Positions 52,201 through 63,745 of a stretch of DNA of 64,000 bases are shown here, piece by piece (positions within the stretch are counted from its first letter, which is position 1; every line of letters begins with the position of its first letter). The notes beneath the pieces were generated by a model. The model was not told the DNA's origin. It was given only the letters and a program-made list of their open reading frames with translations, and searched no databases. The stretch is from Sceloporus undulatus (Eukaryota; Chordata; Lepidosauria; Squamata; Phrynosomatidae). The stretch is from the NCBI RefSeq assembly GCF_019175285.1, contig NC_056523.1, positions 205,973,134 to 206,037,133 on the forward strand. Reading direction: 5' to 3'. Both the position numbers and the translations under genes were made by a program.

Positions 52201-55200
52201 CTTTAAATATACCTCAAGGGCTGCCACAAAGAGGTGGCAGTTATATAGGTACAAGACAACAGATGGAACAGGTCAAGCCAGGTTCTTGGAAGCCAAGTGA
52301 TAAAACTGAGGCTGATGTACTTTGGCCATATAATGAGAAAGGCATGGATCACTGGAAGACAATAATGCCGGAAAGGTTAGAGGGCAGAAGAGAAGAGGGA
52401 GACCACATGCCCGATGGATGGACTCAGCCAGTAGGTACAGGCATGGGATTGCAAGAACGAGCAGTGAAGTGGAAGATAGGAGTTCTTGGAGGTGTCTCAT
52501 CCACAGGTTCCCATGAGTTGCGATTGACTCGGGGTAGTTAACAACAAAAATGATTTTAAGTTAACAGGAGGGTAGATTTCAATTGGAAATTAGAAGGAAC
52601 TTCTTGATAGTGAGAGAAGTTCTTTAGAGAAAGTGATGAGGAGAAAATGAGCAAAGGCTTGGTCCTGATGACCCAAAGGAACCCTTCCAACACGATGACT
52701 CTGAAATCTGAACTTGAGAAGGTAAATTTGCAAAATCTGACAGCAACACTGCAGAAAATCTGTAGTCTTTTTCTTGCAGCCGACACCCACATGTAAACGC
52801 ACCCCTCCCTTCCAAACCTATTCTTCTTTCATTAAGTGTACCTAGACATTTGACACTTGTGGGTGGTTGATGGCTGGCCTGAGGTTTGTGCTCTACCTAA
52901 GGAGTGGTGCTTTGTAACCATGTCAGCTTAGGAGGCAAACAGCGCGATTGAAGTATTAGCTTGTTTGAAAAAAACTGTTGAGTAATTGTTGAATCATTGT
53001 GGGTAACTCCTTTTTGTTCAATATTTGAATTCTACAAAAGGTATTTATCTAATCAGTTGAATTCAGTGGCTTGAATGGGAGTGATTAGTGTGAGTTTACA
53101 GTTGCCCCTCCATTTTCACGGACTTAAGATCTGCAGTTTTGATTATTTACAAGGGGCAACCTTCATTAAAGTTAATGTGCACATGCCGGTGACACATGCA
53201 CATGGGCACATGCAGGAGCATGTGGCCATTCAAAGCTATGGGGCTTGAATATATGCGATTTCCAAATTTATGGGGGGCTGGAATAGATTGCCTGTGAATT
53301 TGGAGGACTGTAAACTCTTAATTTGGAAGTAATTTACTTCTACTCACTGGGGTTACTTCTGAGTAGAAAAAAGATAATACTTTTAGAAGTGCAAGCCTCG
53401 CGAACCCCTTTTTAAGGCAACAAGCCCTGTTGAACACACATGAGACCTTCCTCCAAATTAAACATGCATAGAGTAATATACATTAGGGAAACAGAAAGCA
53501 CTACAGAGCACACATGGCCTTCTGGATCCCACTTTCCAGCTGACAAGTATCCTGTCAGTCTCTCCAAAGACAAGATTTTTTGTTTTTGGAAAAACTTTTT
53601 TGTGCATTTTTCACCCAAAATCTGCATAGAAAGCCGCCCCAGACAAACAAAACACCTGCAGAGCCTTCACCCTTCCTAAATACAGTCATCCTGTATTTAC
53701 TGCACAATTTATGCAGTATGTTGTGTCTTGACCGTACCACAAATAAACAGCAACAAATTCTTTTGCAAATATAATCAATAACCAGAAGAACTTGTCCACA
53801 ATAGCAACTTTTCAAGCTATGCAAAAGCCAGCTCTGAACAGGGGCAATCACTTGGAATATTAGACTAGATACTTGAGGCCACTGTGTGTCTCTGCAAATA
53901 TACTGCATCACTGTGCTGGATAGAAGGATTCCTTTTGAAGGTGGAGGGGAAATGAAAAAAAAAATTTATTTTGCTGATTGGACCTGTAGTATCCAAAAGA
54001 ACAGCAGGTGGCATCCAAGAATATATAATGGCTTCAAAGAAGCAACTTCCTTCCGGCTCAGAGGAGAATTCCTTAAGGAAAGAAGCAGCTGGTTGCAAGA
54101 GAGACTTTTACTTTTAGGTTGCACACACAGGTGGTAGAGGGCCATGGGGGATCAGGGGTTTTGCAACTTGAACTAGGAGGTATCTCATAGTTTCTTTTCT
54201 GGAGCCTATTTAGTCTTGTAGGAGTTTTTCAAACTGCCTTTTTGTTATGGAAAGCCCAGAGTTCTTTGTTAAGGAGGAAAGACTCTGGCCTGAAACTTTC
54301 TTGCACAGCAAAGCCTGACAGATTTTTTGAACCTGCTTTTCTTGTCGCCGTATCTGCAACCTGCCTGCACCTTCTTGCTTCCAGAGAAGATCCAGAATAA
54401 CACCTTCTTTTAAAACTGTTTCGTCTGCCTGAAGGGAAACAACTGTGTTGTAATGTGTGGTCTGTGTCTTTAACTCTGAGTTTTAACTGACTTTGGCATG
54501 CCTGGATTGTTTTAACCATCTCCTTACTTGTAGCTGCTCTCTCCCCACTCCTGGTCTGACTCATGATCAGTTCAGGCAAAGTACACAAGAAAGGTTGCTA
54601 GCTTGTTTTTGAGAGCTTTGACTAGAACAAAACAAAGGAACTCTTTATGCAGCTCAGAATGGTTTTATACTATCCTGAATTTTGATCCGATTCAACAAGA
54701 CATGGACACTTGTCTTGTTTCAGTTTCAAAAAGGGGCAGAAGTGACAGTGGTGGATTTTTGATAGTTAACCAAAACTAGGTACCTGGCAAACAACTTTAC
54801 ATGCTTAGAAAGAATTATTATTTTATTATTACTGGGGATCCTTTCTTGTTTACCAATCTCTATCCTCCCTCCATTGTAGCTGAGTCCTATATGCATTTAT
54901 TCAGAGTACCATATATACTCAACTATAAGTTGATCGATCGCCTGTATAAGTTGAGGGCCGGTTTAGGGGCCAAAATGATAGATTTTTATTAACTGTGGAT
55001 AAGTCAAGAGTAAGACGTAGGTTCATGTAAAATGGATCTAAAAGATGGAAGCAAGGGAAAACAATGCCAAAGAACTACAAAATTGCAGGAGTCATACTTG
55101 TTTGTGTTCACCCTGACGTATAGATGGAATGAGAGATGAAAAGTTAGTGTTTCCAGGAGATTACAGTCTTGGTTTCACCAGGAGATGGTTTCTATTTTTA

Positions 55201-56968
55201 TACATTGACCCCTGGATATCGGTCCGATTTTTTTGGGTCAATTTTTTGACTACTAAAATTTAGTAGACTTTACATGAGTGTATCATTAGCTCCTGCTGGA
55301 CTCAATAAGACCATTTCTAAGACTATCTGGCATACCAGTTAAAGTGGTCTCAAACCAGGTTATTTCTGCAGTGTGGAAGTGCAGCCAATGTACATATGAG
55401 TGACATTCTTTAACTGTAGCCATGTGCGCCATTACTTATGTCAATAGGGACTTTCTGCTTGTTGAGTTGTTTAGAATGCGACTGATTCTTTGCTGGATGA
55501 CTAGTGAAGGAAGAGATTTGCCGAGTGCATCTACCCTGGAAATAATGGCGTTTGACACAACTTTAAGTGCTGTGGCCTCCATCCTATGGAATCTTGGGTT
55601 TGTAGTTTTATAAGACCCTCTGCTAAAGAGTGCTGGTGACTCACAAAACTGCAAATCCCACGATTTTGTATGATAGAGCATGGCAGTTAAAGCATTATTT
55701 CTACAGTATTGACTGGTGATTCCCAAACTTTGATCGCTTTAGGTGTTTTGGAATTCAACTCCCAGAAGCCCCAGCCACCTTGTCTAGCAGTCAGGAATTC
55801 TGGGAGCTGATTACAAACACTGGAGGGCCAAAGATTGGGAACACTGTCTATTAGTGTTAGAAATAATGCAGTTTGACACCATTTTAAACTGCATGTTCCT
55901 ATCCTACAAATCATGGATTTGCATTAGACCCACCCTCACTCCCCCTTGTACAGTCTGTAGCAGGTTTACTCGACATAATCCCATATCCCTAGAAAACGGC
56001 AGACTTTAGCAACTAAATACCTCTATGAGCCATCTTGCTTTTGGTCTGCTTTAGAAACATGTGATTGTGTTTATTTTGACCACTGTGGTGATAAAGCACG
56101 CCTTTCTCTGGGGAGCTTACTTTATGCGGCCACTTTGTGTCTTCATTCAGATTGTGCTCCCTTTGTCCCCATTTCCATTGATCTGGCAGATCCCTGACCT
56201 TGTTGAACAGATTTGGAGTATGTATCATGGAGTGCAATATCCGTTTTGCTAGCAGTCTGGTTACAGCAATAATAAAAGTACAACCCCTTGGCCGAATGTA
56301 TATATTGGATACAGGTATATAACAGTTCATTTTTGTGAGATAACTGCTGTGTCATGCTGTGACCTGCACTTACGGCTTCAGAAAAGGACGTGCCCTGTGA
56401 AATGATCATGTTGTTCAAAAATCAGATAGAAGAAAATGTTAATTAATCAATCGTTAAACAATGGCAATTTGCCAGGCATTTAAGCTTCCATAACAGATGC
56501 CAAGAATTGGGTGTTCTAATGGCTGATAACAGCTTTTTTTTATTAAAAAAAGTATAAGGATTTAAAACCTTTAATCCTGTACTTACCCACCTGAGAATAA
56601 TCCCCATTCTATTGTTGAGACTATTTCTGAACAGATAGCATAGGTGGGGCTGCCAAGTTTCGATTCTTTGGGAGGAGTCTTGAAACTGGATTGGCCAATG
56701 GTGATGATTCCTTAACATTTTTTTTAAAATTGGTGAAAAAGGTGACCTAACTAGAGAGAAAAGGTGCATGTTATCCAACATCCTGTATTGTTACTCTCTT
56801 GTAAACCTGCTAACTGTTCTAATGCCCAGTTTTATCTCTATGGGAAGGATTCCTTTCAGCCTCTTTTGATCTGCCAGCATTGATGGCAAGCGAGAGAGAA
56901 TCGCCGGGCACATTGCCTTTCTGTGGGGTGGGGTGGGTATTAAGAGGTGTGTTGGCTTGCAGCTCTAA
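52201..56968. repeat. Right arm of 4.8-kb inverted duplication
   Basis: Reverse complement of 42439-47280, 74 bases shorter overall. Most differences seen by eye are single-base losses or gains, with few substitutions. Confidence 0.9.
52260..52545 (+). mobile_element. BovB/RTE LINE 3' fragment (right arm copy)
   Basis: Inverse copy of 46925-47225, carrying many one-base deletions relative to it. The readable part, DKTEADVLWPYNEKGMDHWK, is a shifted frame of the same region. Confidence 0.65.
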
Positions 56969-58571
56969 TTTTATCTAATAACAGCCAATGACTACAAAAG
57001 TTGACTGTGTTTGGTAGCCAGCTATCTTTCTTTACTAACCAACAAGCTTTGGGTAAATATGGTGTCTTTTTGCCCCTGAGATCCAGTCTATTGTGATAGG
57101 GAACACAAATGGGGAACTGCTTGCATAAGGGGATACTGGATCCTTCCATTACCCAAGCAGGTAAAATGGTGTCCAGCATAACATCCCAACATGATTCTGT
57201 CCAATGTTTTTCCTGCTTTTAATTTGCAAACACAAGACTTTATTTTATGGCCTGAATTCTGTTGTTAGTTCTAGTAGAGTAGACCTGTTGAATCAAAGGA
57301 ATTTGTATAAGTACTTGGATGGGAGACCGCCAAGGAATACCAGGTGCTGTAGAAAACAGTTCGGAGGAAGGAAGTGGTAAAACCATCTATGAGTATTTCT
57401 TGGCTAAGAAAGCCCTAAGAAAATGCCATAAGTCGACAGCCGACTTGAAGGCGTACACACACAACACAGAGATATAGATATATGTATAACAAGTTCTTCC
57501 ACTGGTGAGAAGTACCTAAAGTACAATACTTAGTTAGATGTCAGCAAAGCACAACATGCTTTGAATTGTATTCAGATTTTTACTTGGAAATTTATGTATA
57601 CCTTATTATAATATTTTAAGATATGGCATCTCAATGGTATACATTTTAACTACTTAAATGCAATCATAATGTGAATGGGAAGAATGAATAACTGAAAACT
57701 ATTAATATAACAAGCTGTGCATAATCTGTATTCCTCTTGGGGATCATTGCCAGGAAGGAATGAAGGAAGAGAGGAAGAAAGAAAGAAAGTCCAATCAAAT
57801 TAGTCATATCAAATTCTCCTCCCATTTGATGTGCTGCTTTCTGAATAACCATGAACTCTGGAAAGATGAACTCAGATACACCCAACTGCAAGGAAGTGGT
57901 TTGGGTATTGTCCACAGAGTAATGGGCATGGATATTGATGTACAATATTTACAAAGAAGCCTGTGGAAAGCTAAGTGCATGCATTTAGTGAGCTCTTGGG
58001 AATGCAACCCTAGATCTGCTAGTGAGTCATCAAACTGAAAGCAACTCAGCACAAACCAGGTGGGTAAGGGAGGGGAGGTCATGCTGACTCTTTTTACAAG
58101 GTGTGCCTGGATTTATCTAGGTGTTTCGTGGTGGAAGAGACAAATTGTCCAATCTGTACTTTTCTCAAGCAGTTACAGATTGTGTGATATGTCTGTAAGA
58201 AAGCCATGATGGGGTTGTGAACATCTGGGCCATCCCCACCACCCCACAACAACCTACCAATATTGGCAAATTTGCAAGTATGTGCAAAGGATTTGAGATT
58301 TAGAAAATTCAAATAGAAGAGAAAGCAGACCTTTTCGATAGTTCATCCCTAGAATGTTGCAAATCCTTCTTTCCTTGTGCAGCAAGGGAGGCAGCCCAAA
58401 TGAGTCTTGGCTCAAGCATCTTGGTGAAGCTGAGGTCCTAGTACATTGCTGCAGTAGAATTCCCTTCTCAAACTGAAGTCAAGTGTGTTGGTCAACAATT
58501 CTTGCTGATTGGCTGAGTTTTCTATATCTCACTCTCCTTAGCCTTTAGAACAAGAATGAACATGTGGTGCC
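56969..58571. other. Sequence between right arm and scaffold gap
   Basis: No gene recognised. It holds the 5S-derived SINE (57300-57475). The last 47 bases (58525-58571) are identical to window positions 1-47, so this block may be a second copy of the DNA that precedes the window. Confidence 0.75.
57300..57475 (+). mobile_element. 5S rRNA-derived SINE, 5'-truncated
   Basis: TACTTGGATGGGAGACCGCC then AAGGAATACCAGGTGCTGTA is the 3' domain of 5S rRNA. The body GTATTTCTTGGCTAAGAAAG and the tail CATAAGTCGACAGCCGACTT, then GAAGGCGTACACACA, resemble the tail of squamate BovB-driven SINEs. The first half of the 5S head is absent, so it carries no full promoter. Confidence 0.75.
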
Positions 58572-58671
58572 NNNNNNNNNNNNNNNNNNNNNNNNNNNNN
58601 NNNNNNNNNNNNNNNNNNNNNNNNNNNNNNNNNNNNNNNNNNNNNNNNNNNNNNNNNNNNNNNNNNNNNNN
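58572..58671. other. Assembly gap, 100 N (scaffold join)
   Basis: Joins the block ending in a copy of positions 1-47 to an L1 cut inside ORF2. It is unlike the 25-N gaps in size and so probably comes from a different scaffolding step. Confidence 0.98.
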
Positions 58672-59866
58672 TTATTACATCTTTAACTCTGATTTCTGAG
58701 ATTAGATTTTTATCTCTTTCTTGTCTTATTCGATTAGATAGCCACTTCCCCGATTTGTTAGCACTCACAAAATGTTGTTGTTTTACTGCTTTCATTTTCT
58801 TTGCCACTTGTTTTGATAATTCTTTTTCCATTTGTTTTCTCCAAAATTTTAATTGTTTATCTAATCTATCATTTGAAGGATCTTTGCTCAAATCTTCTTC
58901 TATCTTTCTAATCTCTCTTTCCATGTTATTCATTTCTTGATTCCATTTGTTCTTCATTTCCTTCCCTTTTTGAATCCAAAATCCCCTCATAACTGCTTTC
59001 TTTGCGTCCCAAACTGTTTTCATTGCCACTTCTCCATTAGAGTTTTCCTTGAAATAATTTTTCAACGTCTGTTTTGCCTCCTCTATCAGGTCCTTGTTGT
59101 TCAATAGGTAATCGTTAAGTTTCCAGCGAAATTGTTTTTTTTCTCCTTTCAACTTCAATGTTATCAAGTTATGGTCCGATATGACTTTAGGTAAAATGTC
59201 CATCTCCTGTATTTTCCCTATTAACGCATTCGATACGAGACACATGTCGATCCTTGAGGTAGATTTGTGTGTTTCTGAGTAATAGGTATGTCCCGGGTTA
59301 TCAGGGTATAACTTCCTCCATACATCACAAATCTTCATGTCATCTTGGATCTCAAAAAAGGCAGAAGGAAGTTTCCCCTGATTTTTCTTTATTTTTTTTG
59401 TTGATTTTCTGTCGATCTTGGGATTTGGTACCGCATTCCAGTCGCCAATTGCGATAATGTTTTCATAATCTTCTTGTTTCAATCTTTTATGTAAGTCCTT
59501 ATAAAACTGTTGTTGTTTATCGTTCGGTGCATATATGCCTACAATAAGATATTTAATGTCCTCCAGAGTAATTTCAACACCTAAGCAATGTCCATCTTCA
59601 TCCTCAAAAATTTTCTTCGCTAACAGGTTATGTTTAATATATATCACAATACCGCTTTTCTTTTTCTTGTTTAAAGAAGTAAAGGATTGACCCAACTTTT
59701 TGTTTTTCAAATATTTATCATCTTCTTTCTTTATCTTTATTTCTTGAAGACATATTACATCCAGATTTTTTTTTGCCAGATAGTGAAAAGTTTTACTACG
59801 TTTATATTTCGAGTTGAGACCTTTGACATTCCACGATCCTATTTTGATATCCATCTTTATATCCAA
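58672..59866 (-). CDS. L1 ORF2 protein, N-terminal endonuclease part
   Basis: About 398 codons before the gap, against roughly 1275 for a full L1 ORF2. The AP-like endonuclease is complete: GSWNVKGLNS (metal/Asn motif), VICLQEIK (catalytic Glu), AIGDWNAVPN, STSRIDMCLV and KVISDHNLI (catalytic Asp-His). A Lys-rich linker follows, ending ISEIRVKDVI where the Ns start. The start may be the first or fifth codon (MDIKMDIK). No break is visible, so the endonuclease could be active. Confidence 0.9.
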
Positions 59867-59942
59867 TTTTTTTTTCTTTTATTCTTCCTACCTTCCCCTT
59901 CTCTCTCTTCTTTCTTAATTTCTGTTGTCGATTACTTCCTTC

Positions 59943-60899
59943 TTAGTTATTTTCTTCCTCTTCCTGGCTGTCGGATCTATCCTTCCTGGAGGCTTCTTCT
60001 TCTTCTCTTAGTTTCCTCTCTTGCTTCCTGGTCACTATTTGTCTCTCTTGTTGGTCTTCTTTGTCTCTTTCCGTTTTTATTTTTCTTAAGAAGTCTTTCG
60101 CTTTGTAAATTGTGTTAATTCTGTATCTTTTTTGTTTATATATTACTGAAATTCCTTCAATTCTGTCCCAAGTGTAAGGAATATTTCTTTTCATCAGTTC
60201 CTGTGTCAGGAATTTGTAATCCTGACGCCGTCTTAAAATCTCCACTGGGATATCTTTAAAAATTTTTATTGTAATGTCATCTATCTTTAGCTCTGATACA
60301 TAGCTTCTTTGCAGAATTTCGTTCCTCCATTTACATCCAGTGAATGAAACCACCACATCCCTGGGTAGTTTTTTTCCCCGTGCTACACTTGAATTAAGGC
60401 GAAATATTTTATCTATAGCAGCTCCCATTTCCGCTTCAGTAGTCTCGACAAATTCCGCCAGTGCCAAATTGATTTTGTCATATAATTCTTCTTTAATATC
60501 TTCTGGCACTCCTCTCAATTTTAGGCTTCTCTCCCTATGCCGAATTTCCTGTACAAGCATCTTATTTTCTAGCACTTTGTATTTTTCTTTCAAATCCTTA
60601 GATGTTTCTTCCAGTTCTTCTGTCTTTGTTCCTATTTTTTTAGTCTCCATTTGCAGTTCTGATATATCTTTCGTCATCTTTTCCAATTTTTTCCCAAAAG
60701 CACCTAGTTCCTTCTGTATGTCTCCCTTAGTTTCTTCTCTTGATTCTTTATATTCTCTCCGCATTTCTTCTCTAAAAAGATTAAATTGTTCCATGAATAA
60801 TTGAGCTGTCGAATCAGTAGTCTTGGGATTTGACGCATCAGAACCCCTTCTCACATTAGTCGTTGGGGCTTGAGTAGTTTTCTTTACCCCGGAAGCCAT
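59943..60899 (-). CDS. L1 ORF1 protein
   Basis: 318 residues, complete. It is the RNA-binding chaperone that coats L1 RNA. Residues about 40-125 are rich in E/K heptads (coiled coil, trimerisation). RHRERSLKLRGVPEDIKEEL (about 136-155) begins the RRM-like domain. FLTQELMKRNIPYTWDRIEG and YRINTIYKAKDFLRKI belong to the C-terminal domain. A highly charged KQERKLREEEEASRKDR tail closes it. No stops. It sits upstream of ORF2 as usual. Confidence 0.9.
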   Translation of the reverse strand: MASGVKKTTQAPTTNVRRGSDASNPKTTDSTAQLFMEQFNLFREEMRREYKESREETKGDIQKELGAFGKKLEKMTKDISELQMETKKIGTKTEELEETSKDLKEKYKVLENKMLVQEIRHRERSLKLRGVPEDIKEELYDKINLALAEFVETTEAEMGAAIDKIFRLNSSVARGKKLPRDVVVSFTGCKWRNEILQRSYVSELKIDDITIKIFKDIPVEILRRRQDYKFLTQELMKRNIPYTWDRIEGISVIYKQKRYRINTIYKAKDFLRKIKTERDKEDQQERQIVTRKQERKLREEEEASRKDRSDSQEEEENN

Positions 60900-61455
60900 A
60901 CTGTCAGCTTAGTAGGGGAGAGGAAAGATATTCCTTCACAATACAAAGAATAAACTAAGTCACCTCGTCTAAAACCCCTTTCCAGATTAATCCCTAATAA
61001 ATCTATTATCCTAAAGCTTTATAGTTACCACAAATTATCTATTGTTTATACTTTGTAACTTGAATTATAGGTAGGGTGCTGGTAGGGAGGTACAACAACA
61101 TCAACAATCACCGCGCTTACAAAGTTGCTTCACCTACTCCTATTATTAATTCTTATATCTCCTTCCCCACCTTATCTCTAATATCTTGAATCTCTCTCCC
61201 TCTTGTGAATCTCCCCACCTACAGCTTCCAATTCCGTTTCGTATCTTGGTTGTAGTTCAAGTCCCACCGTCTCCTTCCCTGTCCTCCTTCACACCTTCTT
61301 TGAATAATTTTAAATTTAGCCTACGTTTAGTGTTTTGTTCTGATCAGTTATCTTCCTCCTAATTAATCATAGGGACCATCAACCAGTTATAATATTAATA
61401 TCCAATTAGTATCTGTCGTCTCCTCCCCTGTCCTCTTTCCGTCGTTTCTTTCTTG

Positions 61456-61480
61456 NNNNNNNNNNNNNNNNNNNNNNNNN
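61456..61480. other. Assembly gap, 25 N
   Basis: Bounds the L1 5' UTR. Confidence 0.98.
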
Positions 61481-61589
61481 CATTCGCAGCATTTTATAAC
61501 TTTGCAATCCCATTGACCTCAATAAACCCTGTATCCCCCTCTTTCTCTTCTGTACATGTATGCTGGGGGGGGGGCAGGAGTGGACAACA

Positions 61590-61905
61590 GAGATCTGAAG
61601 GATCTCATGAAGTAGCCAAACATGACGAAGTAGGACAGCCTCAGTTTAGTCATCTTGGTTCCCCAGGGAGACTTCGACTTGGTTTGTCTAGGACCCATTG
61701 GTTCCACTTTTGGCTGTCCACAATATTCCAGCACTTTGCTTCAGCACACACTCCACCCAGTGAGCAAATTTTCTTTCTATGGGCTTTCTTTTTCTTTCTT
61801 CCCTGTCAAGCTCTCCCATCCATACATGTAAGTGGAAAAACAATAGCTTGGATGAGTCTAAAACTAGTGTTCATTCGGTATCTGTAGTATGTTTGGACCA
61901 AGTAT
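61590..61905 (-). mobile_element. BovB/RTE LINE fragment
   Basis: The plus strand carries CATCTTGGTTCCCCAGGGAG, TTTGGCTGTCCACAATATTC and CAAGCTCTCCCATCCATACA, the inverse of the lizard BovB region after the reverse transcriptase. Degraded. Confidence 0.6.
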
Positions 61906-62689
61906 GTATATCTTTTCGTTAGTTATGATGGAGAGCAAATTAGAAACGCAACCACTAGTTTACCTAAAATTAACTGGAAAAGTCCCTTGGGCTTAAGAGG
62001 TGTCAATGATCTTGGGGTAATTTGTGGAAAGTTGCTGAATTTCACTTTTTCTCCTTTTTATAACAAACAAAATGCCTTTTCAGGGAAGAGCTTGGAGCTC
62101 TGATTGTATTTTGAGGTGCCAAACAGGAAAGCTCAGCACTGATAATGAAATTCCTGAACGCTACAATGGCAAAAATAATAAAGTGGTCTGGGTGCCTTGG
62201 GAAGTGTCTACTTATCTCTTAAGTACTGATAACTGACTCAGAATGAGATGCAGTCTGCTCCTGTTTTCAGTGAGTTGGTATAGGTACAAGAGCAACTAAA
62301 AACACAGCATATTTCAGGGGTTCCAATTGCCAGGCAAAAAAAATGCAACAAAAGCCAAACAATCCACCACAAAAAGTGGGAATGTTAATGGACCAGCTAA
62401 AAACTAATAAAACACTCATACAAGCTTTCAAAGATGTCACTGCTTCTGCATCAGCGAAATAACATGTGCCCACTAATCAGAAGTTGAACTACTATGAGAT
62501 GTTGGTTCGTTTGGCAATGTGTTTCTCCCTTGTGTCCCCCATCTCCCAGTAAAGCTCAGTAGTAATCCAGTCATATGATACAATCATATTGTAATTTCCT
62601 AGGTTTCTATACACACACATTCCTGCCCACAATGACAGCAAGAGCTTTAAGCTAAAGTATGGTGATATCTTTGGTTCAGGTCCCTATGC

Positions 62690-62805
62690 ACTCACCCCAC
62701 TTTTTGGGGCCCTGCCCATTACTGGAAGATTGTATGTACAGCGCTGTGTAAATTTACAGTGCTTCATAAATAAAGGTTAATAATAATAATAATAATAATA
62801 ATAAT
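62690..62805 (+). mobile_element. LINE/SINE 3' tail with (AAT)n
   Basis: GTATGTACAGCGCTGTGTAA and TTCATAAATAAAGGTTAATA then an AAT microsatellite: the common tail of lizard L2-type LINEs and the SINEs that use them. Confidence 0.55.
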
Positions 62806-62959
62806 GTGATCCTCCTGCAGAAAACCCTCTGGTTGAGAAAGGGGATGTCTCTTTTTCTGGTACTGTTATAGCCTTTCTGTTCCCAAGACAGCTGTCTTTC
62901 TAGGTTCTGTCCTTGGCAAGCACTGTTCAGTACTTGGGATGGAGAGGCCAAGACAACCT

Positions 62960-63232
62960 CTCAAACAAGAGCTCAGCAAGAATGCCCCATTTTTACCCAT
63001 TGTTCAGCTCCAAGCCTGCTTTTAACTGTCAGGGCACCAAAGGAGCTAGGACCCGGAGCAATGGATGCAAGCTACAGGAAAAGAGATTCCACCTCAAATT
63101 TAGGAAGAACTTCCTGACAGAAAGGGCTGTTCGACAGTGGAACACACTCCTTCCTCGAAGTGTAGTGGAGTCTCCCTCTTTGGAGGTCTTTAAACAGAGG
63201 CTGGATGGCCATCTATCGGGGATGCTTTGGCT
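62960..63232 (+). mobile_element. CR1 LINE C-terminal fragment
   Basis: It encodes FHLKFRKNFLTERAVRQWNT, LLPRSVVESPSLEVFKQRLD and GHLSGML, the CR1 ORF2 C-terminus. It joins a piece of L1 at about 63232. Confidence 0.75.
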
Positions 63233-63745
63233 CTTAAAATTGTTAGAGTTGGCAGAATTAGATAAATTAACATCTCTATTTGAAAGATTAAAACATAGAT
63301 AGATTTGAACATGTTTGGGAATTAGTAATAAGATATATTAGTAATATATGGGATGAAATGCCAGTTATCAGATTTACAGATTAATGGTGACAGAATGTGT
63401 ATATTATTTTTCTTGTTTCATGAATTAGATCAATCATTTCATGTAGTAGTAGTAGTAAGATAGGATTGGTTGTTACTAATGGTGCCAAAGGAACAGTACA
63501 TAATAATGATAATTACCAATAATAATAATACTTATTATTATTTCAAATAAACAACAGGTGAAGTTGGATATAGAGGAAAGATTGAAAGAGACGGTATGTG
63601 CAATGTGGAATAACAAGGATGTGGATGTAGGAATTTTGTTGGATCAGTATATGTGTGGGTTTTTTAAAATCTGTTTTTATGTTTTATTATGCTTAATAAC
63701 ATTTATTTTTTAAAAAAGAAAATTCTTAAATAAAGTAATAGTTTC
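63233..63745 (+). mobile_element. L1 3' end fragment
   Basis: LLELAELDKLTSLFERLKHR resembles the lizard L1 ORF2 C-terminus. It is followed by an AT-rich 3' UTR and an AAATAAAG end. The join with CR1 makes one chimeric open frame. Confidence 0.55.

Larger units (their letters stand above)
58672..61455 (-). mobile_element. L1 LINE, 5' half, cut by two assembly gaps
   Basis: A minus-strand L1 with 5' UTR (60900-61455), ORF1 (60899-59943), a 76-base spacer and the start of ORF2 (59866 to the gap). Both frames are open with no stops, so the copy looks young. The reverse transcriptase, C-terminus and 3' end are not in the assembly: a 100-N scaffold gap follows the endonuclease region, and a 25-N gap bounds the 5' UTR. 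Confidence 0.9.

Noticed and set aside
56969-58571. TXN exon 1 in a possible second copy of the upstream region
   Set aside because: I looked for a start codon followed by a Val-Lys reading and a splice donor and found none, so exon 1 must lie further upstream.
59687-60118. 143-codon very hydrophobic plus-strand frame resembling a membrane protein
   Set aside because: It is the antisense of the Lys/Glu-rich L1 ORF1 tail and ORF2 start; complementary codons give Phe/Leu-rich nonsense.
61453-61887. 144-codon plus-strand frame beginning next to a gap
   Set aside because: It starts in Ns and crosses the inverse of a BovB LINE; not a gene.
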